Source: Nitriliruptoraceae bacterium
GTDB taxonomy: Bacteria; Actinomycetota; Nitriliruptoria; Nitriliruptorales; Nitriliruptoraceae
Assembly: GCA_007123425.1 (NCBI GenBank)
Contig: SKLC01000381.1
Span: forward strand, 1-9,557
Direction of reading: 5' to 3'
DNA length: 9,557 bases
This document shows positions 7,513-9,557 of the stretch, piece by piece. Numbering within the stretch: position 1 is the first letter of the stretch; each line of letters starts with the position of its first letter. The position numbers and the translations under genes were made by a program. The notes beneath the pieces were generated by a model. The model saw nothing but the letters and a program-made list of their open reading frames with translations. It did not search any database and was not told the origin of the DNA.

Positions 7513-8652
7513 ATGGGCGAGCAGATCGAGCCGTTCAGCATCGAGGCGACCGACGAGCAGCTGGCCGACCTGGCTGAGCGGCTGCGTCGCACACGCTGGC
7601 CCGAGGCCGAGACGGTCGACGACTGGTCGCAGGGCGTGCCGTCGCAGTGGCTGCGCGAGATCTGCGAGCACTGGGAGCGGGACTACGACTGGCGCGAGCG
7701 CGAGGCGCGCCTCAACGCCTGGCCGCAGTACCGCACCGAGATCGACGGGCTGGGCATCCACTTCCTGCACGTGCCCTCGCCGGAGCCGGACGCGACCCCG
7801 CTGGTGATGACCCACGGCTGGCCCGGCTCGGTGGTCGAGTTCACCAAGGTGCTGGGGCCGCTCACCGATCCGCGCGCCCACGGCGGGGACCCGGCCGACG
7901 CGTTCGAGGTGGTCTGCCCGTCCCTGCCGGGCTACGCCTTCAGCGACCAGCCGACCACGACCGGGTGGGACGTGGAGCGCATCGCGCGGGTCTGGGCGCA
8001 GCTCATGGCGCGGCTGGGACACGAGCGCTACCTCGCCCAGGGCGGCGACTGGGGCTCGATGGTCACCACGGCGCTGACCCGCGTGGATCCCGACCACTGC
8101 GCCGGGATCCACCTCACGATGCCGCTGGCCTTCCCGACCGAGCAGGATCTGGCCGACCCCACCGAGCGGGAGCAGGCGGCGCTCGCCTCGATGGACCACT
8201 ACCGCAAGCGGGACTCGGCCTACGCCAAGCAGCAGTCCACCCGGCCGCAGACGCTGGCCTACGGGCTGACCGACTCCCCGGTGGGCCAGGCGGCCTGGAT
8301 CCTGGAGAAGTTCTGGTCCTGGGTGGATCACGACGGCGACCCGCTGTCGGTCCTGGATCGCGATGAGCTGCTGGACAACGTGATGCTGTACTGGCTGCCG
8401 GCGACCGCGGGCTCCTCGGCGCGGCTGTACTGGGAGAGCTTCGCCACGGTCGATGTCGAGCCGGTGACCGCGCCCACGGGCCTGTCGGTCTTCCCGGGCG
8501 AGATCTTCCGCCCGTCACGCCGTTGGGCCGAGCGGCGCTACCAGGACCTGCGCCACTTCAACGAGCCCGAGCGGGGTGGCCACTTCGCCGCGCTCGAGCA
8601 GCCCGACACGTTCGTCGCCGAGGTGCGCGCCGCCTTCCGCACGATGCGCTGA
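7513..8652 (+). CDS. Epoxide hydrolase, microsomal/EHN type
   Basis: Adds water to epoxides to give diols through a covalent ester on Asp. The 379-residue product has the N-terminal meander of the EHN family: FSIEATDEQLADL then RLRRTRWP (23-30), and later WPQYRTEIDGLGIHFLH (70-86). The alpha/beta-hydrolase core follows with oxyanion turn HGWPGS (101-106), CPSLPGYAFS (135-144) and the nucleophile Asp179 in GGDWGS. Two ring-opening tyrosines are probably Tyr250 in LAYGLTDSP and Tyr306 in RLYWESF. The acid is probably Glu330 in FPGEI, and the base is His357 in GGHFAALEQP. All catalytic positions appear intact. There is no signal peptide or membrane anchor, unlike mammalian microsomal enzymes, so it should be cytosolic. 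It stands alone between tandem hairpins; substrate is unknown, with xenobiotic or lipid epoxides the usual guess. Confidence 0.93.
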   Translation: MGEQIEPFSIEATDEQLADLAERLRRTRWPEAETVDDWSQGVPSQWLREICEHWERDYDWREREARLNAWPQYRTEIDGLGIHFLHVPSPEPDATPLVMTHGWPGSVVEFTKVLGPLTDPRAHGGDPADAFEVVCPSLPGYAFSDQPTTTGWDVERIARVWAQLMARLGHERYLAQGGDWGSMVTTALTRVDPDHCAGIHLTMPLAFPTEQDLADPTEREQAALASMDHYRKRDSAYAKQQSTRPQTLAYGLTDSPVGQAAWILEKFWSWVDHDGDPLSVLDRDELLDNVMLYWLPATAGSSARLYWESFATVDVEPVTAPTGLSVFPGEIFRPSRRWAERRYQDLRHFNEPERGGHFAALEQPDTFVAEVRAAFRTMR

Positions 8653-8654
8653 CG

Positions 8655-8691
8655 CGCCCCAGCGGGGCGGCTCGGCCTGCGCTGCGAGCGC
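8655..8691. terminator. Hairpins between the convergent epoxide hydrolase and membrane protein genes
   Basis: CGCCCC (8655-8660) and GGGGCG (8664-8669) form a 6-bp stem with a 3-base loop, starting two bases after the epoxide hydrolase stop. A second 5-bp stem, GCGCT (8679-8683) with AGCGC (8687-8691), follows. Both lie in the 81-base gap between genes that face each other and may stop transcription from either side. No T-run is present. Confidence 0.4.
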
Positions 8692-8733
8692 GAGGGCGGC
8701 GCATCGTCCCGAGCCGGCGGCCGGAGCGCCCCG

Positions 8734-9087
8734 TCAGCGCTTCCTCCTGGTGCCCATCCGCTGCAGGTTCGCGTCCTCGGCGCGGCGGGCGCGGTTGACC
8801 CAGAACCAGCACAGGGCCGCGAGCACCATCGTGCCGATCAGGCCGTTGACCACGGCCGCCTGCCACCCGGCGCGCAGCTGGACCAGGCCGATGATCGGCC
8901 CGACCACCCAGGCCCATCGCCAGAACCGCTGCTGCTGGCGGGCCACGCCGACCGCCAGCGGTGCGTGCTTGCGCTTGTCGACCGCCTGGCCCTTGTTCAC
9001 CGCCTTGATGATCGCGCGGCGCTCGGTGACGTCGAGCGCGGCGAAGCGCCGACGGTGCTCGTCGCGGCTGGGGACCTGGGCCGGCAT
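8734..9087 (-). CDS. Small membrane protein of unknown function with two predicted helices
   Basis: I do not recognise a characterised family. The 117-residue product has three parts. A charged N-terminal segment (1-55), rich in Arg, Lys, Asp and Glu, contains TERRAIIKAVNKGQAV and looks helical and cytosolic. A hydrophobic Trp-rich core has one short segment WAWVVGPIIGLVQL (58-71) and a clear helix AAVVNGLIGTMVLAALCWFW (77-96). A basic C-terminal tail NRARRAEDANLQRMGTRRKR ends the protein. By the positive-inside rule both termini should face the cytoplasm. Similar small helix-hairpin proteins are frequent among hypothetical actinobacterial genes. The start is well supported: minus-strand AGGAGGAG (9100-9093) ends 5 bases before the ATG at 9087. 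It is divergent from the heme monooxygenase, with 137 bases between starts. The coding call is strong, the function unknown. Confidence 0.75.
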   Translation of the reverse strand: MPAQVPSRDEHRRRFAALDVTERRAIIKAVNKGQAVDKRKHAPLAVGVARQQQRFWRWAWVVGPIIGLVQLRAGWQAAVVNGLIGTMVLAALCWFWVNRARRAEDANLQRMGTRRKR

Positions 9088-9143
9088 GGGTGCTCCTCCT
9101 CGGGTGGGCGGGGCCCGGGAGCTCGAGGGTGGGATGGGGGCGG

Positions 9144-9149
9144 ATTCTA
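9144..9149 (-). promoter_or_regulatory. Putative -10 box of the membrane protein gene
   Basis: TAGAAT on the minus strand (9149-9144) matches five of six bases of TATAAT, the best -10 box in the window, 56 bases before the ATG at 9087. No -35 match is evident 16-18 bases upstream, where the sequence is G/C only. Confidence 0.4.
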
Positions 9150-9191
9150 CGAGCGGGTGGGGCCGCGAGCGAGGCGGGCGGCGGGCACGTC

Positions 9192-9218
9192 TACCCTCGG
9201 CGGCTCCGAGACGAGGAG
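9192..9218 (+). promoter_or_regulatory. Putative promoter and ribosome binding site of the heme monooxygenase gene
   Basis: TACCCT at 9192-9197 fits TANNNT. GAGGAG at 9213-9218 ends 6 bases before the ATG at 9225. Between them CTCGG (9196-9200) and CCGAG (9206-9210) form a small inverted repeat that could be an operator or a leader hairpin. I looked for an IdeR/DtxR-type iron box and saw none. Confidence 0.35.
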
Positions 9219-9224
9219 CCAGCC

Positions 9225-9557
9225 ATGTCCGTGGTCAAGATCAACGTGCTGCAGGTCCCCGAGGGTCGTGGCGAGGTGCTCGAGCAGCGGTTCGCCTCCC
9301 GGGCCGGCGAGGTGGAGAAGGTCGACGGCTTCGAGTCCTTCGAGCTGCTGCGTCCCACCGAGGGCACCGACAGGTATCTCGTGGTCACCCGCTGGCGCGA
9401 CGAGGCGTCCTTCCAGGCCTGGCTCAACAGCGACGCCTTCCAGAAGGGCCACGCGCGCGCGGGCGGCAGCGAGGACGCCGGTGGCCAGCGCGGCGGCCAC
9501 CCCGGCGGCGAGGGCGGGGGCCACCCGGGTGGTCACCCGGGCGGCGAGGCCGGCGAG
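9225..9557 (+). CDS. MhuD/HmoA-like heme-degrading monooxygenase (ABM fold), 3' end outside the window
   Basis: The frame is open from ATG 9225 to the last base, giving 111 residues without a stop. The product belongs to the dimeric alpha/beta-barrel (antibiotic biosynthesis monooxygenase) fold and lines up closely with what I remember of mycobacterial MhuD: VVKIN with Asn7, RFASRA with Phe23, VDGFESFELLRP (33-44), RYLVVTRW (50-57) and FQAW with Trp66. Asn7 and Trp66 are key heme-pocket residues, and His76 sits at or one residue from the heme-ligating His75. Such enzymes cleave heme to release iron. After His76 comes a Gly/His/Pro/Glu tail (80-111) with three HPGG units, replacing the final beta strand expected there; that strand may follow outside the window. 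GAGGAG 6 bases ahead sets the start. Whether it degrades heme is inferred from these residues. Confidence 0.78.
   Translation, partial: MSVVKINVLQVPEGRGEVLEQRFASRAGEVEKVDGFESFELLRPTEGTDRYLVVTRWRDEASFQAWLNSDAFQKGHARAGGSEDAGGQRGGHPGGEGGGHPGGHPGGEAGE
9492..9557 (+). repeat. Imperfect GGHPGG-encoding repeat, cut by the window end
   Basis: Codons 90-111 of the heme monooxygenase encode G, H, P and E in short units: HPGGE, then HPGG, then HPGGE. Synonymous codons differ between units (CCC or CCG for Pro, GGC, GGT or GGG for Gly), so the repeat is better conserved at protein than at DNA level. Its full extent lies outside the window. Confidence 0.65.

Noticed and set aside
9147..9536. Minus-strand open frame opposite the heme monooxygenase
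   Set aside because: The plus strand encodes a clear MhuD-like protein with a ribosome binding site; the antisense frame has no motifs.

Overview
This is a very GC-rich chromosomal window (by eye well above 70 % G+C, with almost every third codon position G or C). It comes from a free-living actinobacterial-type organism. Several points suggest Actinobacteriota: the G/C-saturated codon use, an ACT-domain malic enzyme, a UspA protein, an N7/W66-type MhuD-like heme oxygenase, and TANNNT -10 boxes standing out in GC-rich promoters. The transketolase reads more like the Bacillus/cyanobacterial type (SGHPGMPMG near the N-terminus) than the type I associate with Streptomyces or Mycobacterium. A less-studied high-GC lineage is therefore possible, but that is only a suggestion. 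No tRNA, rRNA, CRISPR array, insertion sequence, phage gene or attachment site was recognised.

Layout, left to right. A UspA universal stress protein (100-525, +) is followed by a strong hairpin. A two-gene operon comes next: an AMP-forming acyl-CoA synthetase-like ligase (722-2323, +) and a small KANL3/Tex30-like alpha/beta hydrolase (2320-3012, +), which share an ATGA stop/start overlap. MscL (3117-3509, +) converges on an NAD-type malic enzyme (3552-5150, -) across a short gap holding a hairpin. The malic enzyme is divergent from a transketolase (5347-7338, +). Their shared upstream region carries a -10-like box for each direction and a 9-bp inverted repeat in the transketolase leader. An epoxide hydrolase (7513-8652, +) follows and converges on a small two-helix membrane protein of unknown function (8734-9087, -). 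That gene is divergent from a MhuD/HmoA-like heme-degrading monooxygenase (9225 to the window end, +), which is cut by the window edge inside a Gly/His/Pro-rich tail.

Functionally this is a mix of housekeeping central carbon metabolism (malate to pyruvate; non-oxidative pentose phosphate pathway), osmotic and stress protection (MscL, Usp), and accessory catabolism or detoxification (acyl activation, hydrolase, epoxide hydrolase, heme degradation). Apart from the ligase-hydrolase pair, the genes look like single transcription units with their own promoters. I did not find a clear novel multi-gene system. The points most worth a second look are the His/Gly-rich tail of the heme oxygenase, the overlapping ligase-hydrolase pair, and the hairpin at the predicted 5' end of the transketolase mRNA. 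All gaps between genes are under 300 bases; each is described through its promoter and hairpin entries.
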